A DNA stretch of 64,000 nucleotides from Caenimonas koreensis DSM 17982 (GCF_009646335.1 NZ_WJBU01000011.1:124001-188000), one strand, 5' to 3'. Counted from the stretch's first letter, positions 25,539 to 35,193 are shown. Notes: generated by a model not told the origin, from the sequence alone. Numbers and translations: made by a program.

Positions 25539-28500
25539 AGCCGATGTTGGCCTCGCTGTAGGTCGTGTGCATGGCGATTTCCGTCATTTGCACTTGCGTG
25601 AGAACGTGTGCATCGAGCAGCCCCAGAAGGTATTCGCGATCCTGGGCGGCGGGTGGGCTGCCAAATAGGTTGCTGTACACGGTTTCGACGTACGCCGAAT
25701 TCGAAGCGTTGGGTCCGATCCAGTAGTCGAGCGCAGCCTGCACAAGCGCGAGTTCACTGCCACCATGATCGAGATAGTCCAGCGCTATGCCCACAAGCGA
25801 CTTGCTCGACAGGAACGGTTCACCGAAAACAGTCCCGATCAGAAGCGCAACAACGCCTGCGTTGCCGTCCAGGTCAAGCGCAACACTGAAATCCTGGAAC
25901 TCCAGGCGCTCGATCGAGGCGAGCGAATCCGTGCCGTCTGGCCCTGTCGTTGCTGAAACACTCCATGAACCCAACACACTATCGAACGTGATGACATGTG
26001 CTGAAGCGCCACCCGTGAATACGGCGACATCCAGGCCCGGTCCGCCGACTAGGCTGTCGTTTCCGCCATCGCCGGACAAACGGTCATCACCACCCGCGCC
26101 TTCAAGCGTATCGTTTCCTGCTGCGCCAGAGAGCGTGTCCGCGCCGCCCAAACCGTTGAAATGATTGGCACCGCTCGTACCAACGTAGACATCCGCGCCA
26201 GTTGTGGCTTTCACAGCGGGCGCGTCAGCGACCGCAACGAGTTCTCCTGCAAAGCTGAAAGACTCGACGCCGGTCACCGTGTCCTGTCCGTCGCGATCGG
26301 GAGTAAGGTCCGTGACTATCCACGCCTGCACCACGTTGTCGTAGGTGACGTCGTACTCCAGCCGGTAATAGGTGAAAACGGCAACATCGTTACCGTCACC
26401 GCCATCGATTGAGTCGTTGAAGAGGCCGCCTTCAAGCGTGTCGTTGCCAATTCCGCCCATGAGGGTATCGCGGCCATGGCGTCCGTTCAGGCTGTCGTTG
26501 CCCGTGCCGCCGTCGATGCGGTTCCAGCCATCGTCGCCGATCAGTGTGTCGTTGAACGCTGAACCACCCACATGATTGAAGTCGTAGAGCGTATCTTGCC
26601 CCGCAGACCCGCTGGCGCGCAGGGCATAGAGTTCGACGAGGACCGGTCCACTCGCATGCGTGTAGACGACCCAGTCATCTTCGGACGGATACAGGCTGCC
26701 ATCGAGAAAGTCGTCGCCGCCACCGCCTTCAATCGTGTCGCTGCCAGCATTGCCTTCGATGCGGTTGGGGCCTTCGTCGCCTGTCAGCAGATCCGAGCCG
26801 GACCCGCCCCAAACGCTCTCGATGTTGATTAGCACGTCACTGCCGGCGCCACCTGAAGCGCTACCGAGCGCAAGGTTGACATCCAGCGCATCGGTTTCGG
26901 TTTCATAGCGCGCAACATCAATTCCTTTGCCGCCGTCGAGCGTGTCGTTACCCTCGCCGCCATCGAGCGTCTCATCGCCGTCCGCGCCGTGCAACGCATC
27001 GTTGCCGTCGCCGCCGAAGATCCACGACCAAGACGGCGCCTCTGGCTTGTTCGTTGCAATGAGGACGTCGTCACCTTCGTCTCCATACATCGCCTGCGCA
27101 CCCAAGCCGCCGATGAGTGTGTCGTTGCCAGTTCCACCATGAAGGTGAGGCTGGTACCCGGTGAGCGAGCCGTCGATGAGGTCATCCCCGGCGTCGCCGT
27201 ACATCGGGCCGCTGTAATACGAGCCGTAGATCGTGTCATTGCCACCACCGCCGTGCGTCGGTGCGAATGAGGTGCGGCCATCGGGCGATATTTGGCCGCC
27301 AACTGAGCCTGCGCTGAATGGCGCAAGAAAGTCCGCGAACTCGCTGCCCTGCAGCCAGCTGACGCTTTCGACATTGGTGATAAGAGTGGGGCCGACCGCA
27401 ACGGTGGCAGCGCCACCGTTTAGTGCCCGGAAGTCCGCCACAACACCAGTCGTCGCGCCCTGGAAACTCAAATAGACGCCATCCGTGCCAGCGCCGCCGT
27501 CAATGTGATCGCCCCATCCGCCAAAGATTGAATCGTCGCCGTCACCGCCCATGATCGAATCGGCCTCGGTTGCCGTGTCGAGCTCCGGCACAACCTCTGG
27601 ATAGACCACGCCATATGCGTACTCGACAACCGTATGGAAACCCCATGTCAGCAGTTCATTGCTGAAAATCCAGTCGTCACCGGTGCCGCCGTCCAGCGTG
27701 TCGGCACCTGCCATGCCCATGAGCAGGTCATCGCCAGCGCCTGCAAATATGCTGTCGTTGCCCGGGCCGCCGACATAGGTTTCATCACCGCCCGTGGGCG
27801 CGCTGCGCTTGTTCACGATGTCGTCAAGCGACCAGACCCCATCGCTGAAGGAAAACAACTCCACTCCGACAACAGCATCGACGCCATCGCCATTGATGAA
27901 TGAGTCGGCGATCAGGACAATGCCCGTCACCTTGTCGTAGGTACACGTGTATTCAGAGCGGTTGCCAAGGTAGTAGGCGACGTCAACGCCAGCCCCCCCA
28001 TTGATCAAGTCATCGCCTTGGCCGCCAAACAGAAGATCGTCCCCCTTCTCGCCATACAGGTCATCGTCACCAGCGCCACCAATCAGGGTGTCTTCGAAGT
28101 GATTCGGGGACTCACCGCTCTCCTCGGAGATCGGGCTCGCATCGCCGTGAAGCGTGTCGTTTCCATCGCCGCCTTCGAGCGTGTCGCGCTCGGCCGCACC
28201 ATAAAGGAGGTCATCGCCCGCATCACCGGTAAGCAGGTCGCTTCCAGGGCCACCATCGAGCGTGTCGACCCCATCGCCTCCATACAGCATGTCGTTGCTG
28301 AAATGCCCTTCGAGGCTGTCGTTGCCAATGCCTCCGAAAAGCTGCTCCATCGCATGCCCGCCGATGATGTGATCGTTCCCCTGTTCGCCCCAGATGGCGT
28401 TGGTGTAATAGCTTGCGGAGCAGTCGACCGTATCGTTGCCATCACCGGCGAAGATGTCGGCGGTCAGGTAGGCGGCAATGATGAGATCGTTGCCGCCGCG

Positions 28501-30282
28501 ACCATAGATCGGACCGTTAGCGTAATTGGTATCGATCGGCGCGAGTACGTCGTCGTAGTTGCTGCCTTCCAGCCACGCGATGCCTTCGATGTTGGCGATC
28601 GTGCCGGTGCCGATCTGTATTGACGCTTGAGTGAGTAACGGCCGGAAATCCGCGTTGACGCCTGAGGTGGCACCCATGAAGCTGACAAGCAGAATGTCTT
28701 CACCCATGCCGCCGTCGATCTTGTCGCCGTAGCCGCCGAAAATGACGTCCGGATCTGCGCCCCCATCGATCACGTCTACCTCTGCGCCGGTATCGAGCAC
28801 CGGCTCGGTTGCATCCAGAAAGGGATAGTGGGACTCGCGCCACGCTGGCGAAATGGCAGCCGAATAGAGATAGTCAATTCCAGGGCCGCCGGTCAGCGTA
28901 TCGGCGCCCGCACCGCCGGCCAGCGTATCGTGGCCAAAGCCGCCGTAAAGGCTATCGTTGCCGGAGCCGGCCAGCACCGAGTCGTTTCCTGCTGTCGGTG
29001 CAGCGCGCCCCGCGATGAAGTCTTCAGCTGCCCACGTACTGTCGGCAAACACGAACAACTCCACGCCACCAGCAACGTCCACGCCGCCCCTGCCGGCGAC
29101 AGTGTCGGAAATGGTGAAGTGCTGGTTTGCCGCGTTGTAGACGACAGCGTAGTCGGGCGCGTTGCCGGCAAGCCGCACGGTGTCGTTACCGGCGCCGCCT
29201 TCCATGGAGTCGTCGCCTTCGCCCGGCTCGAATGTGTCGTTGCCGAACTCACCGTAGAGGGTGTCGTTGCCCGCGCCGCCAAGTAGCCAATCGTCGCCCG
29301 CATCACCCGCCGCGGTCGGCAACCCTGAGCCGCGCGAGTCGCCGTAGATCAGGTCTGCGCCGGCGTCTCCATGGAGGAAATCGCCACCTGCGCCACCATA
29401 TATCGTGTCGTCGCCGTCGTCTCCGTGCAAAACATCATCTGCACTTGCGCCGCCAAGCAGGACATCGTTGCCTGTTCCGCCGTTGTAGCGACCATTGATC
29501 AGACCGCCCTGAATCTCGTCGTCCCCGGCGCCTCCATTGATGTTTTGTGCATAGTTGCCGCCGTAAATCGTGTCGGCTCCGTCATCACCAGAAATGTCCC
29601 AGGCGCCGCCAGCACGCGCGTCGATCAGATCATTTCCGGTCCCTCCGGACACATAGCGTGTGTGGTCGTTGCTGACGATTGTGTCGTCACCGCCCAGGCC
29701 ATAGATATCGCCGAATGACGGCGCGTATCCAAAATCGACGGGCACCAGAAGGTCAGCGTAGTTGCTGCCTTCAACCCATACCACCGCCTCGATGTTGACG
29801 ATGACCGCTCCGGCAATCGTGATGCCTTCAGGGACAGGAACGCCGTTGTTCAGCAGTGGCCTGAAATCTGCGTTGACGCCGGACGTGGCGCCGGCAAACG
29901 AGATATAGAGCGTGTCGATGCCTGCACCGCCATCGACCTTGTCCTTCCAGCCAGCAACAAGGGCGTCATCCCCTGCGCCCGCTGTCAAAACATCGGCATC
30001 TGTACCCCTGTCGACGCTGCCATCGGCGGGTCCGGCATAGCCCGGCATGGGCAGGCCTTCGGCGCTGGGTGCGTGGGAATAGAGCGCGTCGTTGCCCGCG
30101 CCACCATCGAGCGTGTCAGCTCCAGCCCCGCCCGCCAAAGTGTCGGCGCCGTCACCGCCGCTCAGGGAGTCATTGGCGCCACCGCCAGATAGCGCGTCGT
30201 TACCGCCGAGGCCATTGACGACATCGCTCGCGTCCGTTCCGACCAGTGTGTCCTGTCCCTCAGTACCCGTCACCGTTGCCAT
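25495..30282 (-). CDS. Giant RTX (GGxGxDxL-repeat) calcium-binding protein
   Basis: A 1595-aa acidic protein without a Sec signal, made mostly of nonapeptide repeats (GGAGNDTL types) that form Ca-binding beta-rolls; such proteins are exported by type I secretion. Three modules repeat with a period of about 406 residues, marked by ATSGVNADFRPLL at 132, 538 and (as ATTGVVADFRAL) 943, each with a 'VNIEAVVWVEGSNYADLL'-type segment. The last ~95 residues (YLDHGGSELALVQAALDYW, YVETVYSNLFGSPP) are a DUF4214 domain. AGGGGG precedes the ATG. No type I exporter genes lie in this window. Confidence 0.9.
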   Translation of the reverse strand: MATVTGTEGQDTLVGTDASDVVNGLGGNDALSGGGANDSLSGGDGADTLAGGAGADTLDGGAGNDALYSHAPSAEGLPMPGYAGPADGSVDRGTDADVLTAGAGDDALVAGWKDKVDGGAGIDTLYISFAGATSGVNADFRPLLNNGVPVPEGITIAGAVIVNIEAVVWVEGSNYADLLVPVDFGYAPSFGDIYGLGGDDTIVSNDHTRYVSGGTGNDLIDARAGGAWDISGDDGADTIYGGNYAQNINGGAGDDEIQGGLINGRYNGGTGNDVLLGGASADDVLHGDDGDDTIYGGAGGDFLHGDAGADLIYGDSRGSGLPTAAGDAGDDWLLGGAGNDTLYGEFGNDTFEPGEGDDSMEGGAGNDTVRLAGNAPDYAVVYNAANQHFTISDTVAGRGGVDVAGGVELFVFADSTWAAEDFIAGRAAPTAGNDSVLAGSGNDSLYGGFGHDTLAGGAGADTLTGGPGIDYLYSAAISPAWRESHYPFLDATEPVLDTGAEVDVIDGGADPDVIFGGYGDKIDGGMGEDILLVSFMGATSGVNADFRPLLTQASIQIGTGTIANIEGIAWLEGSNYDDVLAPIDTNYANGPIYGRGGNDLIIAAYLTADIFAGDGNDTVDCSASYYTNAIWGEQGNDHIIGGHAMEQLFGGIGNDSLEGHFSNDMLYGGDGVDTLDGGPGSDLLTGDAGDDLLYGAAERDTLEGGDGNDTLHGDASPISEESGESPNHFEDTLIGGAGDDDLYGEKGDDLLFGGQGDDLINGGAGVDVAYYLGNRSEYTCTYDKVTGIVLIADSFINGDGVDAVVGVELFSFSDGVWSLDDIVNKRSAPTGGDETYVGGPGNDSIFAGAGDDLLMGMAGADTLDGGTGDDWIFSNELLTWGFHTVVEYAYGVVYPEVVPELDTATEADSIMGGDGDDSIFGGWGDHIDGGAGTDGVYLSFQGATTGVVADFRALNGGAATVAVGPTLITNVESVSWLQGSEFADFLAPFSAGSVGGQISPDGRTSFAPTHGGGGNDTIYGSYYSGPMYGDAGDDLIDGSLTGYQPHLHGGTGNDTLIGGLGAQAMYGDEGDDVLIATNKPEAPSWSWIFGGDGNDALHGADGDETLDGGEGNDTLDGGKGIDVARYETETDALDVNLALGSASGGAGSDVLINIESVWGGSGSDLLTGDEGPNRIEGNAGSDTIEGGGGDDFLDGSLYPSEDDWVVYTHASGPVLVELYALRASGSAGQDTLYDFNHVGGSAFNDTLIGDDGWNRIDGGTGNDSLNGRHGRDTLMGGIGNDTLEGGLFNDSIDGGDGNDVAVFTYYRLEYDVTYDNVVQAWIVTDLTPDRDGQDTVTGVESFSFAGELVAVADAPAVKATTGADVYVGTSGANHFNGLGGADTLSGAAGNDTLEGAGGDDRLSGDGGNDSLVGGPGLDVAVFTGGASAHVITFDSVLGSWSVSATTGPDGTDSLASIERLEFQDFSVALDLDGNAGVVALLIGTVFGEPFLSSKSLVGIALDYLDHGGSELALVQAALDYWIGPNASNSAYVETVYSNLFGSPPAAQDREYLLGLLDAHVLTQVQMTEIAMHTTYSEANIGYAGLQESGLAYSPF

Positions 30283-30378
30283 CTGCGCCCCCTTACTGCT
30301 GCTGTTGTATTTCGAAAGACCGTGATCGCAACGCTGAATGCGGCCAACAGGCGAGTCATGCCATAAGCGTGGAGCATT

Positions 30379-31614
30379 CTAAGTAACCGTCCCAAGCGCC
30401 GCCCGCCTCCCCTGCAAAAACCGCCGCACCGCCTCGTCTCTCTCCAACCCGCTCGCGCGCTCATACGCCGCATCGGCCTGATCCTTCGCGCCCATCTGCG
30501 CCAGCAGCCCCGCGCGCGCGGCCCAGTACGGCTGGTAGTCAGCCAGCCGCGCATCACCCGCCAGCGAATCCAGCAAGGCAAGGCCTGCCTGCGGCCCTTG
30601 GGTATGCGCCAGCGCAACGGCGCGGTTGATCTGCACCACGGGTGAATCGCTCATCGTCGCCAGGGCTTCATACAGGCTTTCAATCGCAGCCCAGTCGGTG
30701 CTGCCAGACATCCTGCGCACGGCATGCGCCGATTGCACTGCAGCTTCAAGCTGGAAGCGCCCGATGGTGTTCATCCGGCTCGCCTGCTGCAACGCAGCTT
30801 CCGCTTCGTCCATCAACGCAGCATCCCACAGCGCCGTGTCCTGTTCGGCCAGCGGCACATAGGCGCCGTCAGCAGCACGCCTTGCTTTGCGCCGCGCATG
30901 CGAATGCAGCATCAGCGACAGCAGCCCCAGCGCCTCTGCGGACTGCGGCAAGAGCGACGCCACCAGCCGCCCCAGCCAGATCGCTTCTTGCGCCAGGTTG
31001 CGGCGGCGCACGTCGGTGCCGGCCGCGTCAACCCAGCCTTCGGCGTAAGCGGCGTAGATCGCGTTGAGCACGGCGTCGAGCCGGGCCGCGAGTTCTTCCT
31101 GCGCCGGTATGCGAAACGGAATGCCCGCCTGCCGGATGCGGGCCTTCGCGCGCACGAGCCGCTGGCCCATCGTCGACGGCGCCACGAGAAAGGCCGAACC
31201 AATCGCGGCAGCATCAAAGCCCAGGATGGTCTGCAGCATCAAGGGTGCACGCATGCCGGCGTCGATGGCCGGATGGGCGCAGGCAAACATCAGGGCAAGC
31301 CGGTCGTCAGGGATGGCGTCGGCTTCGTCGTCGCTACTCGCAAGTTCTTCAAGCAGCAACAAATGCTCGCCCGCGCCTTCAGCCGTCTTGCGCTTGCGCG
31401 ACTCGTCAATGAGGCGGCGGCGCGCTGCCGTGAGCAGCCAGGCCTCGGGGTTGTCGGGGATGCCGCGTGCGGGCCAGGCCTCGAGCGCACTCGCGAAGGC
31501 ATCGGCCAGCGCATCTTCAGCGCCGGCCACATCGCGCGTGCGGGCAGCCAGAAAAGCGACGAGCTTGCCGTAACTGCGGCGGGCCGCGGCCTCGGCAGCT
31601 TGCTGCGCCATCAT
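30379..31614 (-). CDS. ECF42-type RNA polymerase sigma factor
   Basis: A 411-aa sigma factor: region 2 (AFLAARTRDVAGAEDALADAFASALE ... PEAWLLTAARRRLIDESRKR), region 4 (LMLQTILGFDAAAIGSAFLVAPSTMGQRLVRAKARIR), and a long C-terminal TPR-like extension (about 230 residues) as in ECF42. ATG 31614 is chosen because GGAGGG is 7 nt upstream; ATG 31629 is also possible. The DGPF/YCII gene immediately upstream is the hallmark partner of this group. No anti-sigma gene is adjacent, as expected for ECF42. Confidence 0.9.
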   Translation of the reverse strand: MMAQQAAEAAARRSYGKLVAFLAARTRDVAGAEDALADAFASALEAWPARGIPDNPEAWLLTAARRRLIDESRKRKTAEGAGEHLLLLEELASSDDEADAIPDDRLALMFACAHPAIDAGMRAPLMLQTILGFDAAAIGSAFLVAPSTMGQRLVRAKARIRQAGIPFRIPAQEELAARLDAVLNAIYAAYAEGWVDAAGTDVRRRNLAQEAIWLGRLVASLLPQSAEALGLLSLMLHSHARRKARRAADGAYVPLAEQDTALWDAALMDEAEAALQQASRMNTIGRFQLEAAVQSAHAVRRMSGSTDWAAIESLYEALATMSDSPVVQINRAVALAHTQGPQAGLALLDSLAGDARLADYQPYWAARAGLLAQMGAKDQADAAYERASGLERDEAVRRFLQGRRAALGTVT

Positions 31615-31634
31615 GGCCGCGCCCTCCATCGGCT

Positions 31635-31985
31635 TCAGGTCATCGACCAGATCGGCCGCACTTCGATCTTGCCGCCCGTCGCGCCCGGGCAGCGCGCGGC
31701 CCACGAGAGCGCTTCATCCAGGTCTTTCGCTTCGATCTGGTAATAGCCGCCCAGCTGCTCCCGCGTCTCTGCATAGGGGCCATTGAGCACTTCGGTCTTG
31801 CCGTTGGCCACATGCACGGTGGTGGCCGTGGACGTGGGCTTGAGGCGGTCCGATGCCACGAGGGCACCTGCCTTTCGCAGGGCCTCGGTGTAGGCGCGGT
31901 AAGCGACCATCGTCTGCGTGATTTGCTCGGGTGTCGCCTTCATTTCGGCGGCTTCTTCGCTGTAGATCATCAACAGGTATTGCAT
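31635..31985 (-). CDS. YCII-related (DGPF) protein
   Basis: A 116-aa ferredoxin-like-fold protein starting MQYLLMIYSEE and containing NGPYAETREQLGGYYQIEAKDLDEAL, the DGPF region (here NGPY) of YCII-related proteins. DGPF proteins are conserved partners of ECF42 sigma factors, whose gene follows 20 nt downstream on the same strand. The biochemical role is unknown. Confidence 0.88.
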   Translation of the reverse strand: MQYLLMIYSEEAAEMKATPEQITQTMVAYRAYTEALRKAGALVASDRLKPTSTATTVHVANGKTEVLNGPYAETREQLGGYYQIEAKDLDEALSWAARCPGATGGKIEVRPIWSMT

Positions 31986-32083
31986 TTCGAACTCCGTAGT
32001 GGGTTGATGCGACGCACATGCGCCGCTGAACCAATGACGTTTGGCGACAAGCCCGTTTCGACAGGCGCGAGCAAATTATTCTG

Positions 32084-33355
32084 TCAGAGCATCCAGAACG
32101 CAGCCAACGCCACCGCCGTGGGTGCCATCGCACCGAGCAGCAATCCACCCGCGCCGATCGTGCCGTCGTCAAAGCCCGATCGCAGCAAGGCCACGCCGGC
32201 AGGATTCGGCGCATTCGCAATCACCGTCAAGCCGCCGCCAGCCACTGCACCCGCCACCAGGCTGTACTTGGCCTCGTCGGAAATGCCCTTGACCAGCGAG
32301 CCGAGGTACGTGAGCGCCGCGTTGTCCGTCACGGCCGTGAGCGCCGCCGCGCCGAAAAACAGCACCCCGGCGGACATGCGCGAGACGATGGGCTCCAGCC
32401 ACCACTGCTGCATCCCGCCGATGACCACCAGCCCTGCCAGGAAGAAGGCCACCAGCAATGCTTCCTTGAGGATCAAGGTGTCCTGGTGACGCTCGTACGC
32501 TTGCGTGAAGCCGAGGAACATCAGGAACAGCGCGAGAAATGCGACGGGGTGGTGGGCCAGCAGCACCACGGCCGCCAGGAATGCAATGTGGATTGCAATG
32601 ATGGTCTTGGGCACCGTACAAAGCCGTTCATCTGGCGACGCGGGGGCAACGTCATCGGCCAGGTGTTTGCGCAGCAGCACGACGGCGGCAGTCGCATTGA
32701 CCAACACGGCCAGCGCGGCCTTCCAGCCGAAGGTTTTGGCCATGAAGGCGGAATTCCAGCTCCACGCGTCGGCCACCATCAATACGGGCGGCGCGGCGAA
32801 TGACGTCAGCGTTCCGCCAATGGAGACGTTGACGAACAACACGCCCAGGCCAAAGTACTTGAGCGGCTCGGGCACGCCCGCGCGGAACACGCGGGGCGCG
32901 AGCATCAGCGCAGCGATGGTCATGGCAGCGGGCTCTGTGATCAATGAACCGAGCAAGGGAATGGCGGCAAAGCTCAGCCAGGTGCTGGCAAGCACCGAGC
33001 GCACGGGCGCCACGCGCGCGATGAAATCAACACTCTGCTGCACGGCCTGCAAGATGGGCCGCGTGCCGGCCACCACCATCACCACAAACACGAAAAGCGG
33101 CTCGGTGTAGTTGCGTGACTCGGCGTAGGTGAGCGCGCTGGCACCGTCCTGGATGAGCGCCATGAGCAGCACCAGCACGATCGCCCAGAAGCCGAAGACA
33201 ACCTCCACTTCGCCAAGCAGGTGGAACGCACCGGCATGCCTGGGAAAGCGCGCCGAGAGTCTTTCGAACTGCTTGACGGTGAAGGTGTGGATGAGCGCGA
33301 CCGCAAAGATGGCGGCGGCGATGATTTGCATGGTGTCTGCGGTGAGCGGGAACAT
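32084..33355 (-). CDS. Putative Na+/H+ antiporter
   Basis: A 423-aa polytopic membrane protein of the Na_H_antiport-like family: starts MFPLTADTMQIIAAAIFAVALIHTFTVKQFERLS, has SLITEPAAMTIAAL, IGGTLTSFAAPPVLMVA and TAVTDNAALTYLGSLV (Asp in a helix, TDNAALT) as plausible ion-pathway motifs. About 11 helices. The ion specificity is inferred from the family only. Monocistronic by position. Confidence 0.82.
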   Translation of the reverse strand: MFPLTADTMQIIAAAIFAVALIHTFTVKQFERLSARFPRHAGAFHLLGEVEVVFGFWAIVLVLLMALIQDGASALTYAESRNYTEPLFVFVVMVVAGTRPILQAVQQSVDFIARVAPVRSVLASTWLSFAAIPLLGSLITEPAAMTIAALMLAPRVFRAGVPEPLKYFGLGVLFVNVSIGGTLTSFAAPPVLMVADAWSWNSAFMAKTFGWKAALAVLVNATAAVVLLRKHLADDVAPASPDERLCTVPKTIIAIHIAFLAAVVLLAHHPVAFLALFLMFLGFTQAYERHQDTLILKEALLVAFFLAGLVVIGGMQQWWLEPIVSRMSAGVLFFGAAALTAVTDNAALTYLGSLVKGISDEAKYSLVAGAVAGGGLTVIANAPNPAGVALLRSGFDDGTIGAGGLLLGAMAPTAVALAAFWML

Positions 33356-33460
33356 GGTCGCGAATTCTCCGCGTGGCGGCCCGACCAGCGCATGAACCTG
33401 TCGCGCCGGGTTGGCACGGACACCCGCTTGAAGTCTAACCGCCTGGCAGGCGCCTCTCGT

Positions 33461-33652
33461 CTACTCGCCCGTGTACCCGCGCCAGCGCTTGAAGGCGTTT
33501 CGCATGGTCAGCAGCTGCGCCTCAAACTTCGGGCAGGTCCTGCAAATGGTCATGTGCAGGCGCAGCGCGACACGTTCGGCGGCAGGCAGCTCGCGGTCTT
33601 CCTGCGCGATGAGCAGTGCGGCTACTTCCTTGCAGGTCAGGTCAAGGCTCAT
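33461..33652 (-). CDS. Zinc-finger anti-sigma factor (putative)
   Basis: A 63-aa protein with the zf-HC2 layout: Cys7 in LTCKEVAALL, then EDRELPAAERVALRLHMTICRTC, giving His33, Cys37 and Cys40. It starts inside the end of the sigma gene (ATGA overlap, 33649-33652), the usual arrangement of a soluble zinc-binding anti-sigma factor. It likely holds the adjacent ECF sigma factor inactive until metal or redox stress disturbs the zinc site (inference). Confidence 0.82.
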   Translation of the reverse strand: MSLDLTCKEVAALLIAQEDRELPAAERVALRLHMTICRTCPKFEAQLLTMRNAFKRWRGYTGE

Positions 33653-34224
33653 GATGCATTCTGCTGGTTGCCAAACCAGTTGATGTCCACGCATTCCCTC
33701 AGTCGCAGGCGCGCGCGGTGCAGCTGCACATACAGGTTGGTGGGCGTGAGTTCGAGCTCGCTGCAGATCTGCTCGCAGGGCAGCTCCAGCCATTCGCGCA
33801 TCAGGAACACGCGGGCCAGCGCCGGCGGCAGCTTTTGCGCGCAGGCCTCGAGCATGGCAAAGAATTGCTGCGACTCGAGCTCCTGCTCGGGGTTGCCCCA
33901 GTCAGACGGCTGCGACGCAAAGTGACCGTCCGCCTTGAAGATCAGGGCCTCCAGCTCCTCGCTGCCGTCGCCGCCGTCAAACTGCAGGCACACCTCGCGC
34001 TTGCGCTCACGCAAGACGTCGATGACTTTGTGCTTGAGGATGCCGACCAGCCAGGTCTTGAGCTGGCTGCGGCTGCCAAACGACTGCGGCTTCGACAAGG
34101 CGGCCAGCAGGGTTTCGGACACGGCGTCTTCAGCCCAGGCCTCGTTGCGCAGCTGCAGCATGGCGTAGCGCACCAGATAAGTCCGGTGCTCGGCCAGTTG
34201 GTGTTCGATCGTCATGGCGTGCAT
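33649..34224 (-). CDS. ECF sigma factor of the bufferin locus
   Basis: A 191-aa sigma-70 family member: region 2 (YAMLQLRNEAWAEDAVSETLLAALSKPQSFGSRSQLKTWLVGILKHKVIDVLRERKR) and region 4 (LPPALARVFLMREWLELPCEQICSELELTPTNLYVQLHRARLRLREC). It is divergent from the TlpA-like gene, 36 nt apart, and overlaps its anti-sigma gene. M1 (34224) or M4 (34215) may start translation. It is the prime candidate to read the shared TGTGTAAGAG-N14-CGACT promoters. Confidence 0.9.
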   Translation of the reverse strand: MHAMTIEHQLAEHRTYLVRYAMLQLRNEAWAEDAVSETLLAALSKPQSFGSRSQLKTWLVGILKHKVIDVLRERKREVCLQFDGGDGSEELEALIFKADGHFASQPSDWGNPEQELESQQFFAMLEACAQKLPPALARVFLMREWLELPCEQICSELELTPTNLYVQLHRARLRLRECVDINWFGNQQNAS

Positions 34225-34252
34225 GTGTAAGAGGAAATCATCTCACACGACT
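34224..34252 (+). promoter_or_regulatory. Predicted ECF promoter of the TlpA-like gene
   Basis: TGTGTAAGAG (34224-34233), 14 nt, CGACT (34248-34252). The same string with the same spacing recurs at 37333-37361. The -10-like element ends 8 nt before the ATG at 34261, so the transcript should be leaderless or nearly so. Confidence 0.55.
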
Positions 34253-34260
34253 AAGGCGGC

Positions 34261-34779
34261 ATGAAGACCCACGCACTCACCGGCCTCCTCCTGACTGCCT
34301 GCCTGACGGCTGCTGCGCCCGGTGCCCTGGCCGCACCCCCCGCCACGCAGCCCGAGCCCGCAGCCCCCGCCATCCAGTCACGCACGCTGGAGGGCGCGCC
34401 GTTCCGGCTGTCGGCGTTGAAAGGCAAGGTGGTGCTGGTCATGTTCTGGAACACCGACTGCGCCGTCTGCCGCGACAAAATGCCCGAGTTGCGCCAGAAC
34501 TACGAAGGCTGGAAGGGCCAGCCGTTCGAGCTGGTGCTGGTAAGCACCGACAGGCGCAAGGAAGACGTGCAGGCGTACGAGAAGATCATCGCGCGCGTCG
34601 TCGCCAAGGAGCAACGCTTCCCGCAGCTGTGGACGGGCGAGCCGGGCTACCAGGACAACTTCGGCGCTCAAACCATGCTGCCCGCCACCTACGTCATCGA
34701 CAAGGCTGGCCGCATCGTGCTGCGCTTCCATGGACGGATCCCGGCCGAGGCCTGGGACAAGATTTCTGACCTGCTTTGA
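34261..34779 (+). CDS. TlpA-like thioredoxin-fold protein
   Basis: A 172-aa exported protein: signal peptide (MKTHALTGLLLTACL to about ALAA, residue 25), a Pro/Ala-rich linker, and a thioredoxin-like domain with VVLVMFWNTDCAVCRDKMPEL (CxxC = CAVC) and cis-Pro region TMLPATYVIDKAGRIVLRFHG. It probably acts as a periplasmic thiol-disulfide reductase. It stands between the sigma/anti-sigma pair and bufA1 on the plus strand, so it may handle bufferin cysteines; this is inference. Confidence 0.88.
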   Translation: MKTHALTGLLLTACLTAAAPGALAAPPATQPEPAAPAIQSRTLEGAPFRLSALKGKVVLVMFWNTDCAVCRDKMPELRQNYEGWKGQPFELVLVSTDRRKEDVQAYEKIIARVVAKEQRFPQLWTGEPGYQDNFGAQTMLPATYVIDKAGRIVLRFHGRIPAEAWDKISDLL

Positions 34780-34793
34780 ATCTGGCGCTGCGC

Positions 34794-34823
34794 TGTAAGA
34801 AGTTGCCGCGCCGCCAGACGAAG
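34794..34823 (+). promoter_or_regulatory. Possible promoter of the bufA1 operon
   Basis: TGTAAGAAG (34794-34802) then N16 and CGAAG (34819-34823). It resembles the two matched ECF motifs nearby but with 2 nt longer spacing, so it is a weaker call. It would leave a leader of about 55 nt. Confidence 0.3.
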
Positions 34824-34882
34824 CATCACCAGCATGTCGCTGGTTTCCATCGACACCCAACCTAGCTTGAACGGAGAACCCC

Positions 34883-35173
34883 ATGAATCAACGAGCCATC
34901 GTCGCCGCAGCCGCCCTCGCCCTGCTGTCCACCGCCGCACTGGCCCAGCCCGTCGCACCGAAGGCCGGCCATGAAAAGTGCTTTGGCATCACCAAGGCAG
35001 GCCAGAACGATTGCGCCAACATTTCAGGCACACACTCATGCGCCGGCCAGTCCAAGACCGACGGCAACGTCGCCGAGTGGAAGTACGTTCCCGCCGGCAC
35101 CTGCGCCACCCTCAAGGGCCTGACCATCGACCAGGCTAAGGCCAAGGTCGCCGCCGATTCGAAGAAGGGCTGA
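34883..35173 (+). CDS. bufA1: BufA1-type bufferin precursor (DUF2282)
   Basis: A 96-aa RiPP precursor with a Sec signal peptide (to about Ala21) and four conserved Cys: C33 in KCFGI, C44 in NDCAN, C53 in HSCAG, C74 in GTCAT. DUF2282 proteins are the bufferin-1 class: their core Cys residues are modified by the MNIO enzyme, and the exported peptide binds copper or related metals (known for the family). GGAG lies 7 nt before ATG 34883. It is the first gene of bufA1-bufB-bufC-doxX, with bufB 20 nt downstream. Confidence 0.9.
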   Translation: MNQRAIVAAAALALLSTAALAQPVAPKAGHEKCFGITKAGQNDCANISGTHSCAGQSKTDGNVAEWKYVPAGTCATLKGLTIDQAKAKVAADSKKG

Positions 35174-35193
35174 ACCAGCCCGCCGCGCGCGCC

